DNA of 64,000 nt from Volvariella volvacea V23 (Eukaryota; Basidiomycota; Agaricomycetes; Agaricales; Pluteaceae): NCBI GenBank assembly GCA_000349905.1, contig KB722736.1, positions 410,790 through 474,789 on the forward strand, read 5' to 3'. The translations under genes and the position numbers were made by a program. The notes beneath the pieces were generated by a model. It saw only the letters and a program-made list of their open reading frames with translations, had not been told where the DNA came from and did no database searches. Positions 23,942 to 33,167 of the stretch are shown one piece after another (within the stretch, counting starts at the first letter, position 1; every line of letters begins with the position of its first letter).

Positions 23942-24887
23942 GATGTATCTGGTTCGTGTCGTTGCTGCTGGATGGGAGACAGCGCTGATGAGTTTATATA
24001 GCTGCCCTACTCCAGACATTCTGTTCCAAACCTGCCTTTGTGATTGTCGGAGTAGATGAGCTGATGGACTCTACGTCTAAATTCCAAATCATATGCAATC
24101 AGATCAGAGCAAGCGGCATGATATTGAGGGAGTTTGTGTAACCTGAAACTAACCAGTCTCGCAAGTAGGCCTTGGGGTTTAGCAGAAATGCATATGAAAT
24201 CCCCACTAAGAACCAGGGATATCGATAAGGTGTCGTTCGCATAGCGGAGTAACACAAATAACTCGCCGCTGCAATTCCGTTGACCGCCTTTTGGAGGAAG
24301 CTGACTGCTGCCCTAATTTTTGAGTTTATGGTGGAAATCAGTGTACATTCCATCATCGGTCCAAGGACGTGCTTATACCTTATAAACCTATGCTAAAATT
24401 TTGCTCCATTCCACTCCACTTTACACATGATTCTCGATGGAGTAGTAGCAAACAAGGTTGGTGATGCTAAAATTCAAAGTTCCTCAAGGGTAACATAAAC
24501 AATCTACAACAAAAAACCGCCCCCCTGCAACTACAATGACTTAGGTCGCCAAAGAGAGCGGACAAACGATTCCTCTCTAAATTACGAGACTCATCAAAGG
24601 AATACAACGTGCATGCAATGGCCACCCAACCCAGAGCGTTTATGATAAGGCGTAAAGCTTCAGGCGATGTACGCCACCTACACCCCATTCTGTATCTCCA
24701 ATGGGTATTTTATACCAACGGAAGGTGTTAATCTATCTAAAATGGAAGCATTCAACACCTTATTCATCTAATTCTAAGCTTTTACTCCGACATTTCCTTG
24801 TGCACGTCCAACCGCACCAATATTATCGTCTGCTTAATGGCGCTGGTTGTCACCCAATTTCTCCAACGAATCTACGCACAAGTAACA
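23942..24887. other. Divergent promoter region between two Cyt-like genes
   Basis: About 950 bp between head-to-head starts. Only short frames of no likeness to neighbours. No TATA box or motif that I can support. Confidence 0.4.
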
Positions 24888-26263
24888 ATGTCGTACAGGT
24901 GTGTATTCTTTTGCATGCTAGCTTCATTCACCACTCACATCGCGTGCCTGTCTAGCGAAAGAACTGGTAATGGTAATCGTCGGTATTCCTTAATCATAAC
25001 ACGAGTCATGCTTACCCCGTTCAAGAGACCATCAAACCTACATTCAAGGTTGTTGGAGAACTTTCAGAAAATCTCGCATCCACAGGCAAACAAGTCATAG
25101 ATCTGGCCGCAGGATACATCCAATACAAGACCGCGAATGTTCGATCCTTCGACTGGGCAGCCTTCAAGGACTTCATCGACAATTACAAGGGAGACGACCT
25201 CACGATTGACCGATTTAATACTGCCCACATAAATCAAGGAGATATGAAGGTCTCTCGTATTGTCAAGGCCATCAGCGACTTCTACTCCTCCAGCGTCTCT
25301 CTCGACGAAGCGGAGCTCGCGACAATTGTAACTAGGGTATTTACCGAGCCGGAAAAGGCGAAGGAAGGCGGATGGGCGGACTTCCATAGGTCGACAGAGG
25401 ATCCTAAGAAATCCGGGTGGCAATACAGAATCGCCTTTATGCTTCCTTATGGCCCAACTACTGGCTTCTTCAGGAGCTTCTTAACCACGATCAAGTTTGA
25501 AGCTGAGGTAGAAGATGAAGCTGGCTGGCACAATCTTACAACAGACAGCGACTTGAAGGGCTTCACTAGTCTCGTCGAGTTGATGGGGTTGATTGTCATG
25601 AAGGGATTTGAGAACCCCCGTGTGTTCAGCACTTTCCCATCTCCGTGTTTTCCTCTCTAATGCTGTCCAATGCTAGTTTTCGATGAGGCTTACCTTGGCC
25701 TGTCCAGCGACCTCATGGGCACGACTCAGCAAGTGACACGACTTCTTAATAGATACGTCAAGAATGACCACGGGACGAGGTTCTTTGATTGGGCTGGTTT
25801 TAAAAAAGCCATGGAAGAGTACCATGGAGATGACCTGGTGCTTGATAAATTCAATCAAGGAGATTCGAGCAGCTCAAAACGAACCGTAAAAGCCTTAGTG
25901 GATTTGATCGCCGTATACCTCCAGGACTCCTTCGGTGGATTAGTGGACATCAGCAAGGTGAAGGAGATTGTCATGTCGACCTTCACGAGCTTGCAGCAAA
26001 GGGCCGGACATGGCTATTTAGATTTCAACAAGATCGAGGATAAGAAATCCTCTTGGGAGTATCGGGTGGTCTTCTTCACACCTATGCCCAATCGCCAGAT
26101 CTACTTTTACGGCACCATTGTCACCATTAAAGTTGTAGCAGATGTAAGCGAGGAATCGTCCTGGTGGGGTCTGCAGGAGTCGTCGTCCCAAGTCTTCTCG
26201 GCTTCCGTCAGGGCGTTAAGGCTCGTCGTCGGAAAGGGCTACCGGGATACTACCCAAAATTAG
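24888..26263 (+). CDS. Two-domain (tandem) Cyt-like protein
   Basis: The start exon (24888-24898, 11 nt) and a second 11-nt exon (24956-24966) mirror the 5' structure of the gene at 23185-23941. The third exon (25026-25619) encodes a first Cyt-like domain (FDWAAFKDF, GWQYRIAFMLPYG, LIVMKGF). A 57-nt intron (25620-25676; GTGTGT donor, CTCTAATG branch, TGCTAG acceptor) then joins it in frame to a second full domain to 26263 (FFDWAGFKKAM, VMSTFTSL, SSWEYRVVFFTP, WWGL, LRLVVGKGY). Without splicing the first frame stops at 25660 and the second would begin 9 nt later with no promoter and no 5' micro-exons, so one two-domain gene is the simpler reading. Volvatoxin A1 of Volvariella is likewise described as a tandem repeat of the A2 unit. 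The two halves are well diverged, so the duplication is not recent. Function is inferred only. Confidence 0.58.
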
Positions 26264-26905
26264 TATCCATTGTGAGTCTCCACCCAGCACGCCATCCCCC
26301 CTACCCATCGTGTATCTATCAAGAGCGCTTGCCTCCAGAGTTGTTCACATTTTCTTGTACCTTCTTTGAGAATTGAATCCACCTTGTTCAGTCCGAGACT
26401 GTGAGCGGTACATCCATTCTGTCAAGGTGTTCCTGCCTCCGTCTGCAGATGCATGCCCGTTGACCACAGTTCCGATTCTCCTCCGTCCTTGCACTGCTTA
26501 GGTCAGTTAGAGAATTACTGCTTGAACCCATTTTCTGTGTCACAGTATGGTCATCATGAAATTTGAAGAAATTCTCTGGAAAGTACCCGCTCGCCCTGGT
26601 CCTCCGTCGGATGCAAGGGGCACAAAGGTAGCACTTTTCACTTTGCCGGCCTTATGAATTCGAAACTGCAGACTGTCGACCTGGTCACTCTTATGTGTGT
26701 TCATTCTCGGACGCAGCTTAAGGGTTGTTATAATGGAAGAACAGTGGACATATGGGTTTAGCGACTACGACTGCCTTTACAAATAATATGAATGTTATGT
26801 GAGCATACACAGGACACAGGACACAATCTACATCCCCTCGTAAATTACTACGCCCTGTCCACGAATGTGAATCAGTAAATCGATTTAAATTTAGCATATC
26901 CCAGC
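26264..26905. other. Intergenic between convergent Cyt-like genes
   Basis: About 640 bp at the shared 3' side of two Cyt-like genes. No frame or repeat supported. Confidence 0.4.
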
Positions 26906-27641
26906 TTACAATGGATTTTTGAAACCCTTTTCGACACCAAGTACCACGCCAACAATATCAGCCCCGAAATTCTTCTCAGTCCAGCGTTCGAGACCCCACC
27001 ATGCGCTCTTTTCAACTATATCCGCCCAGATAATGATCGTGGAGACGAGGACGTGAAAGCGATCAGGTTTATTGGGATCGGGTAGCGCAAAAAAGACTCT
27101 ATACTCCCAGGCAGAGTTGGCCGACTCCCTCTCCGAATCAAAACTAAGAAAGCCACTGTCGTTGGAGACCTCCTTCATGTTGGTGAATACATTTTGAATG
27201 ATAGCGGAAAGCTGGCCAGTATCCAACTTCACGCTAAAGTTGTTCCCCAGCCACGAGCTGATGCTTGAGCAAAGCGTCTGAACGGATTGGGAGTGTTGAG
27301 TTATTCTCGTCATGTTCATTTTGTCTGTTGTAAGGTCGTGCTTCGCGTTTATTTCGACCATGACCTGGAGCATGAATCCAAGCCAGTTAAAGTAACTCTT
27401 GGCTCCGGAAAATGTTAAGAATTTGCCACAGAAGTTGGTGAGCTGCATGCATGCTGGGATAAAATCCTGAGGGAGGTCGCCCATTGGCTCGAAGGAGGTA
27501 TCCTTCACTGTGTTTAGAGCCATATCAGCATGAATCTAATAGTAATGGTATTAACGCACTAGTGGTAAGCGCACGACTAATATGGCATTAGCAGCAATCA
27601 ACAGCGAGTAGCAAAGGCAGTACGCACAGTTTAACATTCAT
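26906..27641 (-). CDS. Cyt-like cytolysin-family protein, single domain
   Basis: The main exon (26906-27507) encodes the domain with FIPACMQLTNFCGKFL, an FNWLGF block, IIQNVFTNM, AWEYRVFFALPDP, STIIIWADI, SAWWGLE and VVLGVEKGFK, the same order as its neighbours. A short 5' exon with the start codon is likely at 27628-27641 (ATG, GTGCGT donor), and a further tiny exon probably lies between them, as in the two other copies; its borders are less certain here. An ATG at 27521-27523 in the uninterrupted frame is an alternative start. Frame intact. The sequence is clearly homologous to the gene at 23185 but diverged at many positions, so this is an old paralogue. Membrane-pore activity is known for the family, not shown for this protein. 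Confidence 0.6.
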
Positions 27642-28507
27642 TGTGAGCGGTTTTACTCAGTAAAATAACTTGGGCAAACTGCTCCAAGACTCTTATTGAA
27701 CCGACTTAATAAATGAATGTGAGTAGCACGCAACCGTCCATTACGACTCAATCCTGCCGAAACAGCAGTATTTCCCTCAGACCGGACTAAGACAGATGAC
27801 CTATGCACCGTGCATATGACGCTATACACGTCAATCGGGCTTTGTAACACGATAGCCGTGAGGGTCGACGCTGAGGCTGTGGTGCCCCACCCATCTGTAG
27901 ACTCAAAAAACTGCCTCTCCTAAGTCCTTAAATCATGTGAAGGAGTTTGTGCTGCTCCTTAGTCCCATATGTGATCACCAGTAGCTTGAAGCGCGTGCAC
28001 TGAGGACCAACACTCGGTTAGGCTCTCTAGAGAGCATTAGATCGGGGTAGAAAATGAAGCGGGGATAGCTCCTTGCGATCGCGAATGTTAAATGATTACT
28101 TGAAGGCAGAATGAACGGAGAGTGTCATTTGATCACAAGCTCACTCACATGTCGAAGAAACTCCACATACAATTCTTTTGATAACCGCACGCTAGCGACG
28201 AATGTTCAATGTAATGTCAGAATACAAGTGACATCGAAGGATTTGGATTTCGGTTGCCGAGGATCGACGAGGCAAATTTTAACTCTGAAACTGATCGAGT
28301 ATTAATGACACGACCTACCTTTTCTTGAGACTATGGGTACACGCAAAATTTAGTACTGATGGAGCACAACGTGATACTCGTTCGACGCTAATACACTGCA
28401 AAGCACCTGATTTTTACCGGGAGAAAGGCATTTGACTTTCCATAACTAATACAGGTTCTGTCATCGCGGTCGAGAACAAAGTGAGCGTACATAAGGAAAA
28501 CACTCCT
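27642..28507. other. Intergenic
   Basis: About 860 bp upstream of one Cyt-like gene and downstream of the next. Short frames only; nothing else seen. Confidence 0.4.
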
Positions 28508-29143
28508 TTAAGCCCTAAATCCCTTAACAACGAAGAGAGTCATGACTTTAATAGAAACTTTCCCGTCCTTGGTAATCTTCGGAGGAAAAATGCCCCCGAA
28601 CCTAGTCTCCTTCTTGTAATGTCCATCCGCCTTCACAGTGGCCACATTGACTCGGAGGTAACCGGGCTTGTCCGCAGGAGCACCAACAAGGGCCCTATAC
28701 TCCCTCGTGAGGTTGTGCTCGATAACGCTGCGGGTACCCTCAGGTTCTTTACCATCCCACAGCGGATCCAAGTCGCCGAATTCCGAAGTCAAATCCTCCT
28801 TCAGCTTGTTTTGGTCGACTACCTCCTTGTCAAGGAAGGGAGGAAGCAACTGCATGACACGATCGACCAAACTGGATACGTTGGCGTCGTCGCCTTCCAG
28901 CTTAAAAGGCATAGAGTTGAAGTCCTCCGGGGCGATTTTTTCTTTGTCTGCATTGCTGACGAAGGACCGGAAATCGTCCCAGTTGAAGCTGCCTTCGTTG
29001 ACGTACGTCAAAGCCAGCTTCTTAACTTGGTTGTAAGCCGGGAGGAGGTCGTCTGGGAGCTTGACGTATTCGTAGAAAGGTGAGGTCACTAGAAAGATAC
29101 CGAAGTAGGCATCACGCTGGAGGTTAGAGATAAAAGGACACAC
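28508..29143 (-). CDS. Divergent Cyt-like family member, 5' end unresolved
   Basis: The minus-strand frame holds a domain of the same length and layout as the neighbouring Cyt-like genes but with much lower likeness: LPDDLLPAYNQVKKL, FNWDDFRSFV, a helix ending EFGDL, TREYRALVGAP, YLRVNVATVKADG and a closing TLFVVKGF. The motif order and the location at the end of the cluster argue for common origin. No in-frame ATG lies at a suitable position at the 5' end; by analogy the start should be in one or two tiny upstream exons between about 29120 and 29240. I could not identify one with a convincing ATG, so the gene may have lost its start, or may start elsewhere. Weakest member of the cluster. Confidence 0.42.
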   Translation of the reverse strand: MCPFISNLQRDAYFGIFLVTSPFYEYVKLPDDLLPAYNQVKKLALTYVNEGSFNWDDFRSFVSNADKEKIAPEDFNSMPFKLEGDDANVSSLVDRVMQLLPPFLDKEVVDQNKLKEDLTSEFGDLDPLWDGKEPEGTRSVIEHNLTREYRALVGAPADKPGYLRVNVATVKADGHYKKETRFGGIFPPKITKDGKVSIKVMTLFVVKGFRA

Positions 29144-29858
29144 TGCTATTGACGAGAGGAATGGAATTATTAGAGGATATTCTGTGGGCAGTAGGGTAGA
29201 ACGGGACTCACTTGAGGGTATTTCGTTGTGCGACTAGCTGATAGAAGCACTGACGATTGGGAGGAGGTTCTTAAGAAATACGGGAATCACGGGGAGTAGA
29301 ACGGGCGAGTCTAAGTAATGTGGATCGAGGCTCGCTGATGTCATCAGAGTGATACTACTCGTGAATAGGCTTTTAACGGCCAGAATCAGATGCCTACCTA
29401 GACCTCTTCTTACCCTAGAATGCAGTGTTGCGTGCCCACCTGGTGGATCAACCGAAGGGAATGGTCTGGATGGAGATAACTCCGTCAGATTGTACGTCAG
29501 TCTGGGACGCGATCTGTTATGATTGGTGAATCACCGCTCATCCAGCTTGCCCAGGGAACCCAACAGAACGAAGCCATCTTTGAATCAAAGAGAAACACTG
29601 ACCTGCAAGCGCCACACAGCTCTGATGCAAGTTAAAACAGCCTTTAAGAGGTCCTTCTGGATGATTTTAACCGCGCTAATGCAGCAGAAATGTGACCTTC
29701 GAGCTTAAGCCCTTCCTGCCGATGTGGCGTTAACGTCCGACTCAACGATTGCAACATCAGTGTTAGTGTGTCCTTGTATATATTGCGCATGTGCATTACC
29801 TCATCACATATTGTGACAGAGTGCGACTGTCACAAGTACCTCAGGTGAGAACTTGACC
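29144..29858. other. Intergenic
   Basis: About 700 bp between divergent starts. It may contain the missing 5' exons of the divergent Cyt-like gene. A weak TATA-like string (TATATATTGC) lies near 29780, about 80 bp upstream of the F-box start. Confidence 0.4.
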
Positions 29859-31487
29859 ATGACCAGCATGTCCATCTTTGCGATTGACAATGGCTTCACG
29901 CAAGTCCAAGACATCGACTCCGTACGTGCCGCGATCGATCAGGAAATTGCACAGTTACAAGCTCAAATCTTCAAACTCCGTATTCGTCGCAATTCCCTTT
30001 CTCCGATCAACCGAATTCCTCCAGAAATTCTCTCGCAAATTATGGGAGAATGCCAAGTTGATGTCGATTTCCATCGATGGTTCGGTGTTACACAGGTATC
30101 TCATCATTGGAGGTCCGTGGCACTTGGATCGCCGCTTCTTTGGACCACTATTACTTGTCCCACGCTGCCACCGTTCTGGGTCGGAGAACACATTCGTCGA
30201 TCAGGTTGCGCACCTCTCAGCATATCTATATCTTCGGGTTATCGGTATAATCACCAATACCGAGGCAAGGTATTGCCTATGTTGGCCGGGGTGGCAGATC
30301 GTGTCGTGTCATTTATGTGTCACGGTGGCCTTAGTCCAGACCTCGAACCAAACTTCTCGTCATCACCGCTGGAGAGGCTGAAGCTGATTTTATGTAGTAG
30401 GATATGGGAGAATTTGCGCACAACCCCTCACCTTCGATACCTGCGCATTGAGTTTGGGTGCTTCAACATGGGGCTCATCTCGCAAGGCCTTACCACACTT
30501 ATACTCAAGGCTTTAGATCGGCCGAGTTTACCATCACTCTCAGATTTCTATAAGACCTTGTCGCTTTTGATACGCCTCGAAAGTCTTAGCTTATGGCATG
30601 TGCTCTCTTTTATGAGCCAACCAGCTCAACCCTCGGTGCCCGACTTATCATTACCTTCTCTTGATAGCCTCGAGCTAGTAGAAGCCGAAGGTGAATGCAC
30701 CAGGTTCCTTTCCCATGTCCATCTCCCAAGCCTCACGAGACTCAACATCACTATCGTGTTCAAGGAGCCAACCTCATTATCTGCGCTCCGTGCTACTGTA
30801 TCCAAGATGTGGTTGAATTCGCCTATTCTTACGTCCCCCAACCTACCCCGCGTCCACGCGAAAGTGCAATTAAGCGGATTCCGCTCTTTCCAACTAATCA
30901 ATCCCGATGAACGTGCTCTGATATTCCAATTGATGTGGATGGTTCAGTCCTCGGAGATGCAACCCTTCTATTCCCTCCTCGAGTCTTTCCCCAAGGAGTC
31001 TTTCCTCAAGGACAAACTACAAGCGCTACATGTAGAGTGGGGGAACTACCCGACAGATAACTTTATGGGGCTCCTCCTCGCCTTTTCGAAAATGCCTCTT
31101 CTCAAGCAAGTGACATTAGAGGTCAGGAATATGCATCACATACTAGCATTCATCCCTTCGTGTCGCTGCATTCATAGTCCAGAAGACAGAAAATTTGAGC
31201 GTAGCTCAGCCTCCCGCCCCCCTCCTAGCGTATTGCCGGCCTGTGCTTCCTGCCAGAAATTTTCGGCCTCTTTCTTCCCAGAAATTCGTATCCTCACTTT
31301 AGACATATCCAGAGTCAATTTTGATCCACGGGACCTCATGAGGTTTTTGGCACACAGAGCTGATTGCGGCCGACCGTTGGAGAAACTCGAAATTCGTATA
31401 GCTCCGTCCGTAGGTTATCAAGAACGCAGACCCCTAATAGATTATCTACGGGAAAAAGGAGATGTAATTTCTTGTTTGCTTCCTTGA
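29859..31487 (+). CDS. F-box / leucine-rich-repeat-like protein (intact family member)
   Basis: One exon of 542 residues from the ATG at 29859; the frame opens two codons earlier with a TTG. After a coiled-coil-like start (AAIDQEIAQLQAQIFKLRIR) comes the F-box: NRIPPEILSQIMGEC, then VSHHWRSVALGSPLLW. F-box proteins recruit substrates to SCF ubiquitin ligases through Skp1. The middle is a series of irregular leucine-rich stretches. The C-terminus carries a motif set shared with three other genes in this window: CRC, then CASCQKFSASFFPEIR, then MRFLAHRADCGRPLEKLEI. It is the only one of the four without disruption. Targets are unknown; such families are large and fast-evolving in Agaricomycetes. 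Confidence 0.8.
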   Translation: MTSMSIFAIDNGFTQVQDIDSVRAAIDQEIAQLQAQIFKLRIRRNSLSPINRIPPEILSQIMGECQVDVDFHRWFGVTQVSHHWRSVALGSPLLWTTITCPTLPPFWVGEHIRRSGCAPLSISISSGYRYNHQYRGKVLPMLAGVADRVVSFMCHGGLSPDLEPNFSSSPLERLKLILCSRIWENLRTTPHLRYLRIEFGCFNMGLISQGLTTLILKALDRPSLPSLSDFYKTLSLLIRLESLSLWHVLSFMSQPAQPSVPDLSLPSLDSLELVEAEGECTRFLSHVHLPSLTRLNITIVFKEPTSLSALRATVSKMWLNSPILTSPNLPRVHAKVQLSGFRSFQLINPDERALIFQLMWMVQSSEMQPFYSLLESFPKESFLKDKLQALHVEWGNYPTDNFMGLLLAFSKMPLLKQVTLEVRNMHHILAFIPSCRCIHSPEDRKFERSSASRPPPSVLPACASCQKFSASFFPEIRILTLDISRVNFDPRDLMRFLAHRADCGRPLEKLEIRIAPSVGYQERRPLIDYLREKGDVISCLLP

Positions 31488-31632
31488 TGCGGTACATAGA
31501 GTGCTTTAGTTGAATTTCAGCAATGTTCAATATCGCTTGGAAGTTCACCGGCCTGGATCCGGCTCATCCGGACCGCTTATTTGGATCCTGTGGGAGAACC
31601 AAACATTCTCCCTCCCCGCTAGCACCAAGACA

Positions 31633-32846
31633 ATGCCAGGCATTGGACCAGAAATTCCTCCTCATCTCTTACCCAAAGTCGAGCAGAGCGCATCGGACGA
31701 TGGAAGCGATGATGACGCTTCGTTTGGACCGCAATTGCCAGCCGATTTAGTCGCGAGGCAGCCAAACTCGCGGTCGCCACCGAGGGAACAGAAGGAACAG
31801 CCAACTGCTTCGCAGGGAGGGGCACAAATAGGACCGCAAGTAGGTGCACAACCTCAAGATGACGATGACGATGATGATGACGACTACACCCCCGCTCTAC
31901 CACCCGACATGGCTACGTCAAGAGCTCCCACATCGTTAGCAACTGCGGTGAAATCAGCAGGGGCAGGTCCTAGCAGACGGCCAGCGGGGCCTTTGCTTCC
32001 CTCACAACAACGTTATTTCCCAGACGAAGATGACGACGATGATTTTGGTCCTAAGCCGCTGCCTGCTGGGGTGACATTGGAGGAACCAAGTGCCGTGCAA
32101 AAGTTCATGGAGCAGGAAGAGCGACGGAGGAAAAACCTGGAGGTACGTGACTTTTGCTCTGCATTTGAGTTTTCTGTTCAAACGCGTCGTCCTCGTCAGG
32201 AAGCAGCCAAACCCAAGGCCCCGAAACGAGAGGAATGGATGCTTGTTCCTCCAACTACGTCTGAATTGCTCGGAGGTAAGCGACATCCGTTATTGCAGGT
32301 TGTGTCATTGCTAACGCTGAGGTAGGTTTGGATCCGTCCAGGATGATGAAAGGCCGACAATTTTCACGGTCAACCGCACCCGCTCAAAAATCAGATACGT
32401 CGTTGTGGACAGAAACACCTGCCGAGCGTCAGCAAAGGATTGCGGACGAGGTTTCTGGAAAACGGAGGCGGGTAGTTGATGAAGCTAATGGTGTGGAGGA
32501 CGAAGAGGAGCGTAAAAGGCGGAAGAGAGATGAAGCTATTGTTAGACGAGGGGTCGAGGAGTACACTGTGAGCCTCTCTTTTGTCCATATTTTCGGGCTT
32601 TATCTCATTGAAACGTTCTGCACCGTACATCAGAGCAAAATTCGTGGGCCTGCTCTTGTCGATCAACATAAAGAGAGGCAGGAGGAATCTGTGCCTGACC
32701 CTAAGGAGTCGGTTATCTGGGACCATAGTAGGGATATGTCTATTGGAGGAAGACTGATGGATGACAGCAAACGAAATCAAATGATTCGGGAGGCAAGGAG
32801 CTTGGGAGATCGGTTTGGGTCAGGGAAAACAGGCGGTTTTCTATGA
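31633..32846 (+). CDS. GPALPP-motif (DUF3752) protein, GPALPP1-like
   Basis: Four exons, 31633-32142, 32200-32275, 32326-32567 and 32634-32846, with introns of 57, 50 and 66 nt, give 346 residues. The start MPGIGPEIPPHLLP and later repeats FGPQLPADL, YTPALPPDM and FGPKPLPAG are the degenerate GPALPP motifs that define the family. A Trp-containing block (EEWMLVPPTTSELLGG) and the C-terminal region WDHSRDMSIGGRLMDDSKRN close the protein. It is charged and mostly disordered, with poly-Asp tracts and an Arg/Lys-rich helix (EEERKRRKRDEA). The conserved family is probably nuclear, and its function is poorly known. It starts only 145 bp after the F-box stop, on the same strand. Confidence 0.85.
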
Positions 32847-33167
32847 TGGGTCGCTCGCGAGGTATTGACATTCTATGATGTGAATTCATTGCTCCATTCC
32901 CGCTTTCTAATCGATTGTTGAATGTATAATCAATAGATTTGTATCGCATTCAGCTCGTGTCCTTGCAATACTAGCCCTCATTCGCGAATGTCAAAGATGT
33001 GTCGGTCGGCCACATCAGAGGTGTCCACCAGCGAAGGATTCTATAGAAGGTTCAGCCTCTACGGCCTCTACGGGTTTGTTCCTTCAGTCAGCAGTGTCAT
33101 CCTCCATTACTTTATAAACCACCACATTCTTTTCATGAACTCCTAATACTCTTTGCCTTCCACCACT
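32847..33167. other. Promoter-sized intergenic gap
   Basis: About 320 bp containing a TATA-like TTTATAAACC at 33111-33120, some 50 bp upstream of the next start codon. Nothing else seen. Confidence 0.45.

Noticed and set aside
25670..26263. Second Cyt-like frame taken as a separate gene starting at 25670
   Set aside because: The ATG overlaps the splice acceptor, only 9 nt follow the upstream stop, and the intron joins both domains in frame; kept as one gene at moderate confidence.
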